Of a DNA stretch of 64,000 nt, positions 1 to 12,632 are shown piece after piece (the first letter of the stretch is position 1; each line of letters opens with the position of its first letter). A program made the position numbers and the translations under genes. Origin of the DNA: Hermatobates lingyangjiaoensis (Eukaryota; Arthropoda; Insecta; Hemiptera; Hermatobatidae); contig JAPFBL010000229.1 in the NCBI GenBank assembly GCA_026182355.1, positions 62,001 through 126,000 on the forward strand, in the 5' to 3' direction. The notes under the pieces were generated by a model. The model was not told the origin of the DNA. It worked only from the letters and a program-made list of their open reading frames with translations, and did not search any database.

Positions 1-337
1 TCACATGGTGGTTGAGTTTACTTGTGACAAAAGTTTGTGCTTTAAAGGTCCGTAACTTCGCTTCTATGTTGAATTTTCAGTCCATTCATAGTTTAGATTT
101 TTAGTTAGACATACACAAATCTACTGTCAATGTTTCAGATTGATATGTCTTATGATGATTGTGTTTACTTGTGACAAAATTTTTTGAACAGACCGACAAA
201 CCGATAAAATGAGAAACTGACAGCCAGAAGTTTTTTTAATGGTGGATTAGGTTTCTCTAATGTATGAAACGTAAAGATAACTTGAAATGAGTCAGTTCTA
301 TGCAATGTACAGACAATTTTTTTTTTATTTACATAGA
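1..337 (-). mobile_element. Helitron, 5' terminal part, cut by the window edge
   Basis: On the minus strand this begins with TC followed by an AT-rich stretch, then TTGTCTGTACATTGC. It reads on with the same sequence as the 5' ends at 15680 and 51517. The TC starts right after an A on the minus strand, as expected for Helitron insertion between A and T. The copy contains part of the roughly 130-bp internal subrepeat (words cataacttcgcttcta, cagttgagtttacttgtgac) seen in the other two copies. Only the 5' portion lies in the window, so length and coding state cannot be judged. Confidence 0.75.
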
Positions 338-1802
338 TATATTCTTTATTGTTAGATATCTTTTTTAGTACTGAAAAGTATTTCTTATTTTATTAACTAA
401 AATTATGTTTTAGAAAATTCAAACACGGTAAATTGATTTTAATTGTATTTAATGAAATAATTATGATTGTAACTTTCAAGTATCAAAGTTGGAATACTCA
501 TCTTGACTCTAGGCAAGTTCTGAAGGTATTCGAAGTCTTGAATAAACAATTCGAGTCGCGCCGTTAATAACCAACAGTATTATTCTGACTGTAGAGTAGA
601 TGAAAAGGAATATTCTTACCAAGTATATAAAACATAAATTATGTTGCGATGAAATGAACAGGCTTTGGCTGAACTATTATGCTGATAACCCCACAAGACT
701 CGAAAAATATGTTTTTAAGAATTATATAATAATTATACAACTATATAGAAATAATGTATATTATAAATTGAAATATTAATGGGAAATTATAAACTCTATT
801 AGTATTTGGTATTAGTTTGAAAAAAAAATTTAAAATGTACTACTTAAGTTTACTAAGAAGTTTATATTTATGAATGCGGGCTAATTTTAGTGAGTTAATT
901 TATCATACAAGAAAAACAAATGGGTTAGTATGATGTGTGGAAATGCATGAGTGTGAGCCAAGCAGTCTTGACTCTGTCACATCGTATATCACTGTATTAC
1001 AGTCCACCTCTGGCGACAACACGCTTTTCACAGCTACTCGAGTTGATTTAAAGAATCCGCCTTTCCCTGCATTAGAAGCACTAAGGGCATTCCGCATTTC
1101 AAGCTACTAAAGGATTAATATAAATCTCAAGCATTTACATCCGTCACACTCGTATGTTCATTTGTCTGTAATTTATTTGGCACTCTTTATGCAGAAGCTG
1201 GTAATTAATGTCATGGGAAGATACGCTTGAAGGATATAAAGAACACAGCAAAGTTTCTACGATCATCAGGGTAAGGACTTAACACTGTGGCTGTATTGAC
1301 ATCGCATACGAATTACGTTTGACGTATGATATGACGAAGTAAATAAGTAAATTTACACAAACAAACACTTCCATAAATATTAAAAAAGTGGATCAATTAA
1401 AAAATGAATGGTAACGTTATGGAAGTCACTGTCTCCTCCCTATTTTTAGTAAAGTCTAGTGTTCAGAATAACAGTTAATTCTGGGATTTTTCTTGATTTG
1501 TACAATTTGATGTCCTCAGACACTTTTTGATACCTAGATGTGTTTGGACATGTATAAAGAGGTATATTTCCAGACTTTTGTAAGCTTAGCAAATACTACC
1601 TTTTAACTTAAAACTGACGTAAACGCACCAGTTTTATGACATTCATCACTAAGAAAATTATTTTATCGCAGTTCACGTTGTAATAAGGAAATGGTGGACT
1701 TGTTGATGTTTCATTGTGTGCATAATAATAGCTGTTAAGAGTTAATAGTTAACTTCAAGTTCTTGTTATTCTATGTGTAGTTTTCCTTTCTGATTTCCGA
1801 AT
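338..1802. other. Gene-free AT-rich sequence, probably intron
   Basis: No repeat family, RNA gene or convincing coding frame is visible. The short minus-strand frame near 903-1097 has no recognisable family features. The stretch ends in the acceptor of the Dpr-type exon, so it is most simply part of the upstream intron. Confidence 0.5.
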
Positions 1803-1812
1803 GTGTTTTCAG
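1803..1812 (+). promoter_or_regulatory. 3' splice acceptor of the Dpr-type exon
   Basis: A T-rich run (tagttttcctttctgatttc) sits upstream and the site ends gtgttttcag just before the coding phase begins. The matching donor gtaagt is at 1971-1976. The reading frame stays open upstream for only a few codons, which fits an intron-exon border and not a start codon. Confidence 0.75.
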
Positions 1813-1970
1813 AGGACCGTGACTTGAGAGCTCTATGGTATTCGAGTTTTGAAGAGTATCAACGGCTCACAGAGCCAGTCTTTGACAACAACACTGTAGT
1901 AAACAACACAGTTCAACTTGGCAGTACTGCATACCTACCTTGCAGAGTGCGCAACCTAGGCGAACGAACC
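1813..1970 (+). CDS. Internal exon of a Dpr-family Ig-superfamily cell-surface gene
   Basis: This exon encodes 52 residues after two bases that complete a split codon. It covers an N-terminal stretch and the first strands of an Ig V-set domain. Visible family marks are PVFDNN near residues 21-26, then VQLGSTAYLPCRVRNLGERT at 33-52, where Cys43 would be the strand-B cysteine. In the Dpr family the next residues are VSW with the strand-C Trp, and these would lie on the next exon. Two N-glycosylation sequons (N25-N26-T, N30-N31-T) are present. A polypyrimidine tract and ttttcag precede the exon and gtaagt follows it, giving intron phases 1 and 0. Reading on past the donor gives no Trp and soon a non-Ig peptide, which supports a real splice site. 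Dpr proteins are neuronal surface receptors that bind DIP partners in synapse matching. I cannot name the paralogue. The flanking exons were not recognised in this window, so the surrounding DNA is probably intron. Confidence 0.85.
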
Positions 1971-3124
1971 GTAAGTATTTCTGAGTTACATACTAGACTT
2001 CTCGATAAAATATCAAATTTGACTCTACACAACAAAAGACTAATGTATACTACAATACTTAAACCGATTAGGACTTACAGGCTCAAAATCTGGGGATCAA
2101 CCAAGCGTTCAAACATCCAAAGAATTCAGACAACCTAATCCATAATCTTTCGTAAAATTGTAGAAGCTCCCCTTTTATGTTTCTAAAGATACAATTCATA
2201 ACGATTTAAAAATTCTTTTTATCCACCATGAAATCCGATCACGATACCGCAAATTTCATGAATCTTTACCCTCCAACCTAAACCCTTTAATTCAGCAATT
2301 ATCATCCCACCAAATTCCTACCAACCCTACCATAAGGCTAAAAGGATGTTGACCCCGAGATTTACTCAGCAATACTAACTGATTTCCAGTGATCAGAATA
2401 ATGTATATGTAGTACCACCAATGGGTGGTTTCTTATCAATGGTTGGTATCACTTATCAATATTACTTGTTACCTGTTAGGTAGTTGTAATAAAATAATAA
2501 ATAAAAAAAAAGAGTTACATACTAAATGAAATAAGTCAATGCTTTCCAAGTATTCACCTGTATGAGTTGCTTTAAAGAAGATCGACAGGATAAAATACTT
2601 GATGATGAAGCAGGTAGGATAGTGGGCTAAGTGGCTTGAGGGATTAACTGCAATGTCTTCCGAGGGCTTGATAATAGCCAAATAGTTTTAAAATTTTATC
2701 TCTGTTTTCTGCTTGAATATTTATATCTGGCTTCTACAATTTATATTTCTAGTTAGAAATAACTAAGTTAACTTTTCTTTTATGACATAATGATACTTCT
2801 GACTGAATTTCTTGACCAAACATTTTTTCTATCAATTTTTTAGTAAGTCTATATTGAACTTAAAAAAATGGAAATTCGAAAAAGTGTTTTATTAAATCAT
2901 CTAGATTAAGGTCATTGTTCTTGGATTCTTTAGCTGCATTCCTAAATGACTAGAACAATTTAAAAATAAAATACATAAAAAGGAATATGTTCATTTAAAT
3001 TATTTTGATAACTATTTTTCTCTAATATTAATTATTTTTTTCTTAATATAGATAATGTATAACGTTTATAAATAACCGATATATTTTTTTTAACATATAT
3101 ACATATTTTGTGTACCTACAAAAT

Positions 3125-3207
3125 ATTTGTTTGCTGATGAATGTGTGTTGATGCGTGTCTGTGTGCGTGCGATATATAGTAAAGGTGTGTGATTGGCTAG
3201 ATGATGA

Positions 3208-3247
<40 letters not shown>

Positions 3248-3420
3248 CATACAGTACAGGTGTGTGATTGGCTAGATGATGATATATATATGTTGATGTG
3301 TGTCTGCGTGTGTGCGATATACAGTACAGGTGTGTGATTGGCTAGATGATGATATATATATACACAGTACATATATATCACTGTAGTGTGTGATTGGCTA
3401 GACGCGTGGGTGGGTGTGGG
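3125..3420. repeat. Short minisatellite with embedded (TA)n
   Basis: A unit of about 60-110 bp recurs three to four times. It contains gtgtgtgattggctagatga and a TA tract of variable length. The clean (TA)n lies at 3209-3243. Unit length differs mostly because the TA tract expands or shrinks. The frames across it are repeat artefacts. Confidence 0.8.
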
Positions 3421-5111
3421 AGACTGTGGAAAGACTCCTGGGAACGCCACAAGTTACAACGTTTCATCGGTCCAATTCATCATATTTTACGACACATTGA
3501 CCACTAAAATGTAAATAATTTTGGCGTTATTATAGAATAATTTGCTGCAAGCAGGAGAAAAAAATAATTATTTCACAATATTCATACTCTTCATTGCGGA
3601 AAGGTTTGTTCTGCATTGAAATGTAAACTTTCTATTGTATGATTTATTTTGAAACATTGATGACGTAGCATAGCTGATACTGTTTACAATCAGAATAAAA
3701 ATATACCAAAAAATAACAAATTTTGAGAGGATGAACTGAATATTTCTTTCTGAAATTACACAGACGAAAACAAGGGGGTTCTAGTACATTGTTTGTTTTC
3801 AGAAAGTGTATTTTTTAAGCTAAACCTCTGACTGCATAAAAATAATTTTTTCGAAATAATTTAGCATAAAATTAGTCAGCTATGAACGAAATTTGAAGAA
3901 ATTTTTATCTCCGCAAAAGTCAGTAGAGCTACAAAAATAATGGTTAACTTGCTGCACATGTTGGACTTGTTTACCTTGTCATAGACACTTATTAGGAGAA
4001 TCGAGTGGAATAAAAACGTTTAGAAGTTTATTAAAAGTATAATTAGAGATGCATTAAGGGTCAAGTATATATGTAACAATAATGAAATTGCATATTTAAA
4101 ACGTTAACATCAATGAAGCATTGCAGTTTATTTGGTTTCCAAAATAAAATTGTTGTAACCAATGTACATCCCTCACCCCTTAGAAAATGTTAATATCATA
4201 TAATATATAGTGAATAGAGTGTTTAATCATTGTTTATACGTAATATCAGAGCATGAAGTGGATACTTATTCAAAGTTTCTATGACAAATCGGCTACATAA
4301 TTTAGTTACTACTCCGGTCACTCAAAGAAATTAAAATTTTCGTATTTATTACACTAAATTAGTAATTATATATTATTATATGTTAGGAATTATTCTATAA
4401 TAATAATTAGAATTAGTAGTCGTAGTAGTGGTAGAATTACTCATTAACTATATTAATAAGTTGGCAAAAATATAGTTGTCTTAAAAAGTATATTATTACA
4501 CCAAAAATAAGAACAGCTCTATAGAAGAAGCAAGTGAAGGTTTTAGTGAAAAAGCATCTTGAAAAAAGACATTCATTTTTCAAAACACAAATTAACAATA
4601 TCAGTTCCAATAATTGTGGTTAAAAAACTAGATTTAGTGTTCATGAAATAATTCTAGTGTGCTTCTCGAATAAAGAAGCTTTTGTTAGCACAAATTAGAA
4701 TCTATCAAATCAGAACTAGTACATAGATATAGTAATCCATAAACTAAGTTATGTCTTACTACAACAAGTACAAGAATAATTAGTATGATTATGGGATCGA
4801 AGAACACTATAATTGAGACCATTCAAGCCTGTCCTCAGAGAAGAGTGCTATCGTCTTAATGTAGTGAGTATTTGTGGATGTTGTACTTTGTACTTTGTAT
4901 ATTGATGGTTTTGACAAGGAAGAATAGAGAAATGATTTTGCCACTAAGGGAAAATAATGCTTGTTGTGTCTATACAGTGTGACCTATTTATAATTGAAAG
5001 ATGGGTATACCCTGCATCTTTGGGTATAACTCCGGCTGAAAACATCCATATTATTTTTATCAGGAAAATGTATGCAAGTTTGAAATCTCGTTTCAGAAGT
5101 AAACGATTTTA
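3421..5111. other. Gene-free sequence
   Basis: AT-rich DNA without recognised coding, RNA or repeat features. Probably the downstream intron of the Dpr-type gene. Confidence 0.45.
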
Positions 5112-6077
5112 TTTTTTTACTATAAGTAAAATATAGTAAATGGCATTATATATAATTTAAGATCCCCGTTTTGAGTCGTTTTATGATCTTTTTACAATTA
5201 TGTCTGTATATGTTTGGATGGGAATGAATCCAAAAGCTTGTGTACACGCTACAGTCTAAAATCATTGATGGATTAAATTAATATTTTGCACAAAAATGGG
5301 CCTCATAGTGCAGATGAACCATATTTTTTTCGGAACATGATGCATGTTGGGAAAGTCATTTTTTTGCCAAAATGTATTTCTTGACAAAATTGTTTTTCTT
5401 AAACTACTAACTCTAGAGTCTTTAAATTTTTTGCATTTTCAAAAATGAGACAAAAGTTATTACTGAAAAATTCCTCAGATTTTTAAAAAAATTGAAAGTA
5501 CTTTTTTTTCAATAAAATGTAAAAATATTGATAGAATTTGAAAGCTTGTGAAGACGATGCAGGCTATATCGTTTAACGGATTAAAATTAAATTATACTTA
5601 AAGAGCTTGACATATGAGGGATGGATTAAGGTAATTTTTTTCAAAATGTCATTAACAAAAGAAGCATTATAGTACATTTTATCTCTTCAGAAAATGTTTT
5701 TCTGACGCTATACGGCTCATTAGAGAACTCTGAAATTTTGGGAATAAAATTGAACAGAAATATTAGTAATTCATAAAAAAAAATCGTTTAATTTTAGTTA
5801 CTACAAAGATCAATAAAGCTTAATATTCATCCTGGATAAATGGACCACCTGTTATACATGATTTGATTTGTTTACAATGACTTGAAATTTTTTAACTGAA
5901 TTGACGAAAATAAAATTATGCTTAGAGGTTTAATGAAAAAATTCGAAATGATTTAATATACATTTATATTATGGCTAAACGAAACATGATATACATGATT
6001 GTATTATACATAAACCGAAGAAGTTTGAGATTATATTTACTTATAGTAAAGTTGAGAGTAGTCCACTCCAGATTTTT
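5112..6077 (+). mobile_element. Non-autonomous DNA element, CTTTACTATAAGTAA family, copy A
   Basis: The left end reads TTTACTATAAGTAAAAT and the right end ACTTATAGTAAAGTTGAGAG, followed by tagtccactccagattttt. The shared motif therefore lies in inverted orientation near the two ends. The interior is collinear with copies near 7.2-8.9, 19.3, 45-46 and 55.6 kb. Shared interior words are tcattgatggat, aaaaatgggcc and tttttttgccaaaa. No transposase is encoded, so the element must depend on a protein made elsewhere. The superfamily is not assigned. Confidence 0.65.
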
Positions 6078-7204
6078 AAAAATTTTATCTATGACAAATA
6101 ATAGGGTGAGATAGTTCTCAAAGGTTAATAATGATGTTTGTTAATGACATTTATATCAAATTTCATTTAGAAACATCAGGGAAAATTAAATTGGCCAGAT
6201 TTTGTCACTGTTTTGCCATACCTCTGATGAAAATACGATTAAACAAGTTTAATAATAGTAACTTCTTTCTTCTGGATCAATTATTTCAACTTTGTTACAC
6301 TGGTCAAATTGGATACCTACAATAAAAGGAATTAAATCATTAATTTCATTATCTGCCTTTCATTATTAATTACCAATGATGTGATATTACTTTAGTATGA
6401 TTGTAACAGATGAAATTATAAAATGATAGATTCTGTAGTTACATTTGACATATAGTAAAATAATATCAATAATCTCTTAATCATCCACCAGATTGATGTT
6501 CTCTGTACCTGTAGTACGATTGAGTGAAGGCTACTTATGATTATTCTTTACCATAGTTAATGTATTGTATGAAATAAAATCGATTTCAAATGTTGATATG
6601 ATTACACTTTTGTGATTGGCAAAGCCCTGCATTGATGGTTTTTGAAGATGATGTGTGTGACTGTGCAAATAGATCGGCGAGTGAGTAAATGTGTTACCAA
6701 ATTAGAGGCCTGTTTTAGGCCAACATTGGTGAAGCCAAAACTAGTCTAATTATCAATACTTTGTTTTCTTGGTAATAACTATGAAGGAATTTCAGCTTGT
6801 TTCTTCATAAGTGTTTGTTATCAGTAGTTTGTGACTAACAGGGTTTGAACCAGAGACACACTAGAGTACGAAATAACGGAAGGTATTTCCGTTATTTCCC
6901 TGCCACTCTACCTGTCTGTTGACCTTATATTTAGATCAAGTAGGTAATTTGAAAGAGCCATAAGGCGAACAACTAAATGTGTTTAAAATTTTGAAAGGTG
7001 AACGATTATTTTCAAGTGCAAATTCATTTACACTATATGTTTTCAATTGTTAAAAATTTGTGTCCTAAAGTTTAGGCCTTAAGCCCACACCGACACTTAA
7101 TGGGATTGGTAGTTCATCTATATTTGCACAGGGAGAACGATATGAACATTTCGCGAACTGTACACTAATAGAAACCACGTCATTCACAGGAGCTAGTTTA
7201 CCCT
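6078..7204. other. Gene-free sequence with a possible B-box
   Basis: On the minus strand near 6840-6865 the word GGTTCAAACCC matches a tRNA/SINE B-box, but no A-box or cloverleaf could be built around it. A small palindrome (aataacggaaggtatttccgttatt) lies at about 6872-6897. Nothing else is supported. Confidence 0.35.
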
Positions 7205-8882
7205 CTTTTTTTACTTTACTATAAGTAAAGTATAGTGATCGTGAAAAAATTCGATCTCGAGATTTTAACGGAATTACATGTTTTGAGGTACCAGAAGTCT
7301 TTTTATGACGTTTTTACGATGATGTCTGTGTGTGTGTGTGTGTGTGGGTGGGTGGGTGGGTGGGTGGGTGGGTGCGTGGGTGGGTGCGTGGGTGGGTGCG
7401 TGTGTTAGCATTGCTTGTTACCACGCTACGGTCCAGAATCTTTAATGGATCAAGTTGATATTTTACACAAAAATGGGCCCCATTTAGACGAAGATCTCTA
7501 TTGTTTGGGAAGAATTATGCATGATGGGAAAGTCACTTTTTTTGCCAAAAACCGTTTTTTTTAAAACATTTATTTCTCCTAAACTGATAACCCTAGAGTT
7601 TTGAAATTTTGACATTGTCTTGGAAGTTACAAATGCAACAAACGAAAAATATATTCAGAATTTTAAGACAACAGGAAATATTTTTTTTTCAATAAAATGT
7701 AAACATTTTGACTTATAATTCAATCTCAAACCTTGTGAGAGCGATACAAGCCATATTGTTTGACGGACAAGAATGAAACTATGCCTACAAATAGAACATT
7801 ATATGGCGAATGAGTTGAGATATTTTTTTTTGGAATTACTTTCGCTAAAGGGGTGTTACAGTACGATTTGTGTTTTCAGAAAATGATTTTTTGACGCTAA
7901 ACGGCTCGTTAAAAAATAATGAAAATTTGACCAAAAATGGAACAAAAAATTAGCAATTCATAAAAAAAAAATCATGAAGTTTCAATTACGGGAAAGAGCA
8001 ATGACGATATAAAAACTCTTTGTTTATCCTAGACTAAGAGATCACCTGCTATACTTGTCGAATTTTTTGTATTTTTTTACATTGTTTACATTGACTTAGA
8101 AATTTTTTGAGCGAATCCACTGAGGTAAAATTGATGTTTCTAATGGAAAAATGAAAATATATTATTGACTTATAAGAGATGTAAGAGGAATATTTTTGTG
8201 CAGGTAAATGATAACACTCAATAAAAAAAAAAATTCGTATATATGTTATTTGACAAAGGGGAAGGAAAATGATCTTATTAAATGCTAAGAAGCCATAAAA
8301 TTCCCAGTATAATAATTCTGTTAAAAACCAAAAATGTAAAAGATAATTCAAAATATAAATCTTTCGTTTAGAGATTAATAACTGTAATTATCGTACATCT
8401 TTAATTAACAAATCACCTTAAAACAACATTTTCTTCGCTGTTTAAGAAGTTTTTCAGAGAAAAAAAGTGTATTTTACCGTTTCAAATTTGAAAATTTTAC
8501 ATTAATATTCAATGTAGAAGGATGTCAAGTAAACGATGTAAGAAATCTACTGGCTATTTGAACAATATCCATGTTCTCTTGTAGGATACTATTTCGTTTC
8601 AAGAAATGTTCACTTTGGTTTTTCAAAAATGTTATTACTGCTGTAGTTATACTAATGAAATTATTTGCAAATAATAAATTATTTGTGATGTACAAAAATA
8701 AGCTTATAAATTGATATGTCCTTCAATCACTATCTGTACTACCTCAGGAATGACAGGCTAATAATTATATCCCATTTAGATGTTTACGTTATGCTTAAAT
8801 GAGACGTTATGTTTTATATACTCAAGAAATTTGACATTAAGTTACTTATAGTAAAGTAGAGTGTAGGCCACTCCAGATTTTT
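7205..8882 (+). mobile_element. Non-autonomous DNA element, CTTTACTATAAGTAA family, copy B (longest)
   Basis: The left end is ttttttACTTTACTATAAGTAAAG followed by tatagtgatcg. The right end is ACTTATAGTAAAGTAGAG, then gtgtaggccactccagattt. It has the longest interior in the window and contains a GTGG/GTGC-rich microsatellite (7326-7403) that also appears in copies near 19.4 and 45.1 kb. The minus-strand frame at 8049-8351 is not conserved between copies, so I treat it as chance. Confidence 0.7.
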
Positions 8883-10018
8883 TCTCATATATTTACATAA
8901 CTTAATATCAAATCTAACACATCTTAAATATTAAGAAATAAAAATAAATAAATTAAATATATCAATAAAAATATTAATTCAAATAAAACAAATAAATTGA
9001 ATAATAGAAATGCAATTCTGAAAGACATTTTAAATAATTACTCCCACAAAAATAAATTATAAAAGAATACTCAAAAGTTTGCCATACTTCTCAGGGATTG
9101 ATAAAGCTAACATAATTTCTTATGAAAATATGACAAACAGGAAACGTTTAGGCTCGTGGACTAAAAGTTGATCCGGTCACGAGCATATATGTAATAGTGT
9201 TTTTAAGAAGAATGTCCTGCAAAAACAGCCAAGGGAAATGCTTTTATTTAGGCATGTCTCATGATATTAAAAAGCAACAGTTGACCAGTGAAGTGGTACT
9301 TAAACAAGATATATCTTCAATAGGATCTCAGATTGTTTTGAAAAGGAAATAATATGGGAAAGTTATGAGAGTATAGCTCGATTGAAATCTCCTTTCAGCT
9401 TCCAGAGATTGTTGTGCAGTCAAGATACTCATTACAGCTAGGTGGTGTTTGTTGTTTCTAAGTTTAATCTTGCACTCTAGGAATTTCAATTACCTTCCCC
9501 TTTCCCTCTAGTAGGTCTACATATTGATTTGGGGGCGTCACTCATTCCAGTTGAGAGGCTTCCTCATGAGTAGCTTTCTTCCTATGTACTCATTTTCCTT
9601 TAAAGAGATTTTCATAATGAAAAGTGGACAAAATAACAAACATGATTAGGTTTTCTGAACAATAGATTTTGATGAAGGGAAGAAACAAAGCCAAATGAAT
9701 CCATAAATTTTATTTTATGAGAAATTTCAAAAGAGAGTAGCGAGGGAAGTTTAACAATACGCTTGCGTAATAGGTTGACTGCAAGGCCTAAAGATAATTT
9801 ACAGGTGACAGGGACGAAGTTCGCTTTTCGCAAATGAGTTCGTGCCCCGTGCGCCATCCGTCTGATTAAGTCTCTCAGCCAAATATTAGTTAATCTCTTT
9901 TTCAATTTCAATGTCAAAAATTCGACCTGTAAAATATATGATGAGGGAGTGTTGTATTATTTCTTAATTAACAGTACCATTTTTGTGATAATAATTAGTT
10001 AGAAATAAATAACATATC
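8883..10018. other. Gene-free AT-rich sequence
   Basis: No recognised elements. A minus-strand frame at 9612-9917 (101 residues, basic) has no recognisable motif and no splice or start context that I trust. Confidence 0.4.
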
Positions 10019-10170
10019 ATTATTAACAGTCATATCTCGTCTATCGCTGGTGAAGTCTCCCGACTGGCTTCGCAATGGCTGCATCATCATTGCGATGATG
10101 GATGATTCAGCCATTGCGAAACCGGTCGGGCGACTTCACCAGCGATAGGCGAGGTATGATGGTTAATAAT
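10019..10170. repeat. Inverted pair of hammerhead-like units, family GCGAA-ACCGGU
   Basis: Arms of about 70 bp (10019-10089 and 10101-10170) are near-perfect reverse complements around a short spacer. Each arm, read toward its own outer end, has TGATGAT, a short stem with UUGC, then GAA, a six-base near-palindrome (ACCGGT on the plus arm), then C. That is the order of a type I hammerhead core. The first core base is not C and stem II is weak in the plus arm, so activity is doubtful. A diverged second pair of the same family is at about 38856-39010. Confidence 0.55.
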
Positions 10171-10866
10171 GATATATTAATTACTTACCTCTGTGACACT
10201 AACAATATGCATGTATTTAAAAATAAATAATATGTTGTAACGAAGTTGAAAATGACAACACTGGATGAAATTACCGATAGATTTCCGTGTCCTGCGTTTA
10301 GCTCCTATTTCGAGCATGCAGCACTTCCAAGAAAGATTGAGATAGTGCTCCAGGTACAGCGTCCTTCTCTCTTGACATACATAGTTACAGACATAACTCA
10401 CTCTTACTTCACTTGGACATAAATTTGAATGAAAGCTTAACACATCCACTGAGGATATAAGGTTCAAGTTGATGATTTTGAAGGAATTTAAATGTAACTG
10501 CATACAAAAGAGATCTTAGTTTTTATAACGGCTTCTATTTTCTTGAAGAAACTATTAACTACAATTTCCATTAATCAATATACAATTTCTTCTCTAATAC
10601 TATACTAGCTGTTACTTTTCCTAAAATTGCTAGAGATTTTATATATTTTCTAGAAATTTATATTTTCTATATTAAGATAAAACTAAATCAATTTTTGTAT
10701 TATATTGCAGTTATAAACAATCTGAAAATAAAAATCAAAGTACGAATTGCAATACTGTTTTCTACAGTGAACATGAATATTTTCCACTGATACGGACCAT
10801 TGTCATATTCCAAAATATAATTTGCTCAAAAATAAATTTATTAATCCAGGCAGGGACCTAAATCCA

Positions 10867-10895
10867 ACTTTACTATAAGTGAGCATATAACATCC
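10867..10895 (+). mobile_element. Short left-end fragment of the CTTTACTATAAGTAA family
   Basis: It reads ctttactataagtgagcat and then stops matching the family. It lies directly upstream of an hAT element. Confidence 0.35.
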
Positions 10896-10913
10896 AGCTC
10901 ATTTACAATAATC

Positions 10914-11611
10914 CAGACATTCCCAAAGTGGGTTCCGCGGAACCTAGGAGTTCCTTAACGGACTGTCTGGGGTTCCGCGAAAAACCTTTAGGGAAACAAT
11001 TTTTCAAATTTTTTTTTCTTTAGTAGGTATTGATTTATTCTGTGTTTCTTGTGAGTCATGAAACCGAATAATACTTATGCACATAAGTAGAAGTGGCTAA
11101 AATTATATTCATATTTAGGATGAATCACTAGTCAGTTTTTGGAGCTATCTGACTCCCGAATGTCCTTCTATTGCAAAAATAGCACTTCACACATTGCTGC
11201 CACTTCCCACTATCTACTTATGTGAAACCAGATTTTCCTTTTATACTGTCATAAAAACTAAATATCGAAGTAGGCTTAATGCTCGGTCTAACTTGAGAAT
11301 CAAACTTTCAACTATAAAACCAAAAATAATTACAAAATAAACTTTGTGTTAAAGTTACTAATAATTGTGTTTCATGTCTTATGTACATGTGAAAGCTATG
11401 CAAATTAAAATCTTTTAGTTTTTAAATTTTCTTTGAAAAATACGCATTGAAGTAATATTACTTTTTAATTGTTTTTAAACATACATACTTTTTATAAAAG
11501 CATATGAAAATATTTACATTATGATTGTATAAAATCATTAGAATCTGAGGTTCCTGGGAAAGTTACTGAAGTAAAAAGGGTTCCGCGTCGAAAAAAGTTT
11601 GAAAAACTCTG
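10914..11611 (+). mobile_element. hAT DNA transposon copy, deleted
   Basis: The left end CAGACATTCCCAAAGTGGG, followed by ttccgcggaacc, and the right end ggttccgcg...AAAAGTTTGAAAAACTCTG have the hAT look: CAG start, CTG end, and an AAAGTTTG-type inner terminus. The element keeps only the transposase C-terminus (11119-11337). I could not confirm an exact 8-bp target duplication; a loosely shared acaata lies on both flanks. A minus-strand relative is at 32564-33083. Confidence 0.8.
11119..11340 (+). pseudogene. hAT transposase C-terminal (dimerisation) remnant
   Basis: The frame opens directly after a TAG and runs 73 codons to TAA. It has the order expected for the hAT C-terminal region: FWSYLTPECPSIAKIAL, then LLPLPTIYLCETRFSFY, then IKTKYRSRLNARSNLRIKLS and TIKPKI. 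In hAT transposases this block forms the dimer interface and completes the RNase-H-like fold. The rest of the protein, including the BED finger and most of the catalytic core, is missing, so the copy is dead. It resembles ZBED5/FAM200-type hAT relatives. Confidence 0.8.
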
Positions 11612-12021
11612 CATAGACAATAGAGTTATGGTTTTATTTAAATTGGCACTCGTGTACGCAATATTAAAATCTCTGAAAACGTATTATCAAACTTATGTTA
11701 ACCATTTCAAAGACATCGTATGCTTTGATGTGCCTAAACCTATCTTATCAGTTGAGAGGAAAAGCAGAACAAGAGATATATTATTAGTGTTATTGGTATA
11801 TTATTATAGTTAACTCATTGCTGGGTCTGGTTGAACTCCTAATCCCACTGTCCTTGTAAAACTTTCCTTGTCTTTTCTAAAACCCTTTTTAATTTGAGCT
11901 CAACGATTTTATTGTAATTCTTGAGGTAACTTGTAATTGACCATACTATCGTAACAATTCTGTTAAATGTTTCTTGGTGTTAATTTTAATACTAGTGTTA
12001 ATAATAATTATTAGATAATAC

Positions 12022-12252
12022 TTTTTTCTTTTTCTCAGAGTTTTGGTCACGGTTAATATATGGATTCACCTTTTCGCCAACGTTTCGTCTTTATTTCAAG
12101 ACACCCTCAGGGCTATAAACTAACAAAAAACAATGGCCATTTCGGATGTCTTGAGGATGTCCTGAGGATGAATTGAAATAAAGACAAAACGTTGGCAAAA
12201 AGGTGAATCCATATATTAACCCTGACCAAAACACAAAGAAAAAGAAAAAAAG
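12022..12252. repeat. Inverted pair of hammerhead-like units, family GAA-ACGU-U
   Basis: Arms 12022-12117 and 12154-12252 are reverse complements with scattered differences. The left unit on the minus strand keeps GCC, CUGAGGG, stem II GUCUU/AAGAC, GAA, the palindrome ACGU, U, then GGC, which pairs with GCC as stem I. The last G of CUGAGGG replaces the usual A9. The right unit has lost stem II and has AAA for GAA. A single copy of this family is at 25820-25935. Its core is CUGAGGA with intact stem II, but GAA has become AAA. Confidence 0.65.
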
Positions 12253-12352
12253 TGTTTATTAGTAATTATGGCCAAGAAAACAATACCTTGTAATAATTAT
12301 TAGATACATATTAGATACATGCATATTATGATTACCACTGAGGTTAGTATGA

Positions 12353-12600
12353 TTTATATTATTAATACGGCAAATCGTCATACCTCGTACGATGCTCTTG
12401 GAGCGCTTTAATAATATAATAATATCAGGATAGTGCTATCATGATATAATAATATCAAGATAGCAGTGGAATTGACAGAAAACCAACCCCCTTTATAACA
12501 GCTCAGTCGGTTAGTTCCGACTGAAGATGGACAACGTCCGAAAGCGCTCCTACGACTCCAAGATCATCGTAAGGTATGACGGTTTGCCGTATTAATAATA
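12353..12600. repeat. Inverted repeat flanking a hammerhead unit, family GGAC/GUCC
   Basis: Outer arms at about 12353-12411 and 12540-12600 are reverse complements (attaatacggcaaatcgtca and its partner). The interior of about 125 bp contains one complete hammerhead-like core on the plus strand (listed separately). The left arm is a partial unit that stops at the AGCGCT palindrome. Confidence 0.65.
12521..12560 (+). ncRNA. Hammerhead ribozyme-like motif, palindrome AGCGCU
   Basis: Core CTGAAGA (12521-12527), one extra base, stem II GGAC-AAC-GTCC (12529-12539), GAA (12540-12542), palindrome AGCGCT (12543-12548) as stem III, then C17 at 12549 where cleavage would fall. This fits the consensus CUGANGA...GAA...UH. 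Stem I is weak next to the core, with a possible distal helix AGUCG/CGACU. Cleavage is predicted only. Confidence 0.6.
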
Positions 12601-12632
12601 TAAATAATTATAAGTATTAAATTTAAATTATA

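Noticed and set aside
6840..6865. GGTTCAAACCC on the minus strand as a tRNA or SINE
   Set aside because: No A-box or cloverleaf could be drawn around it.
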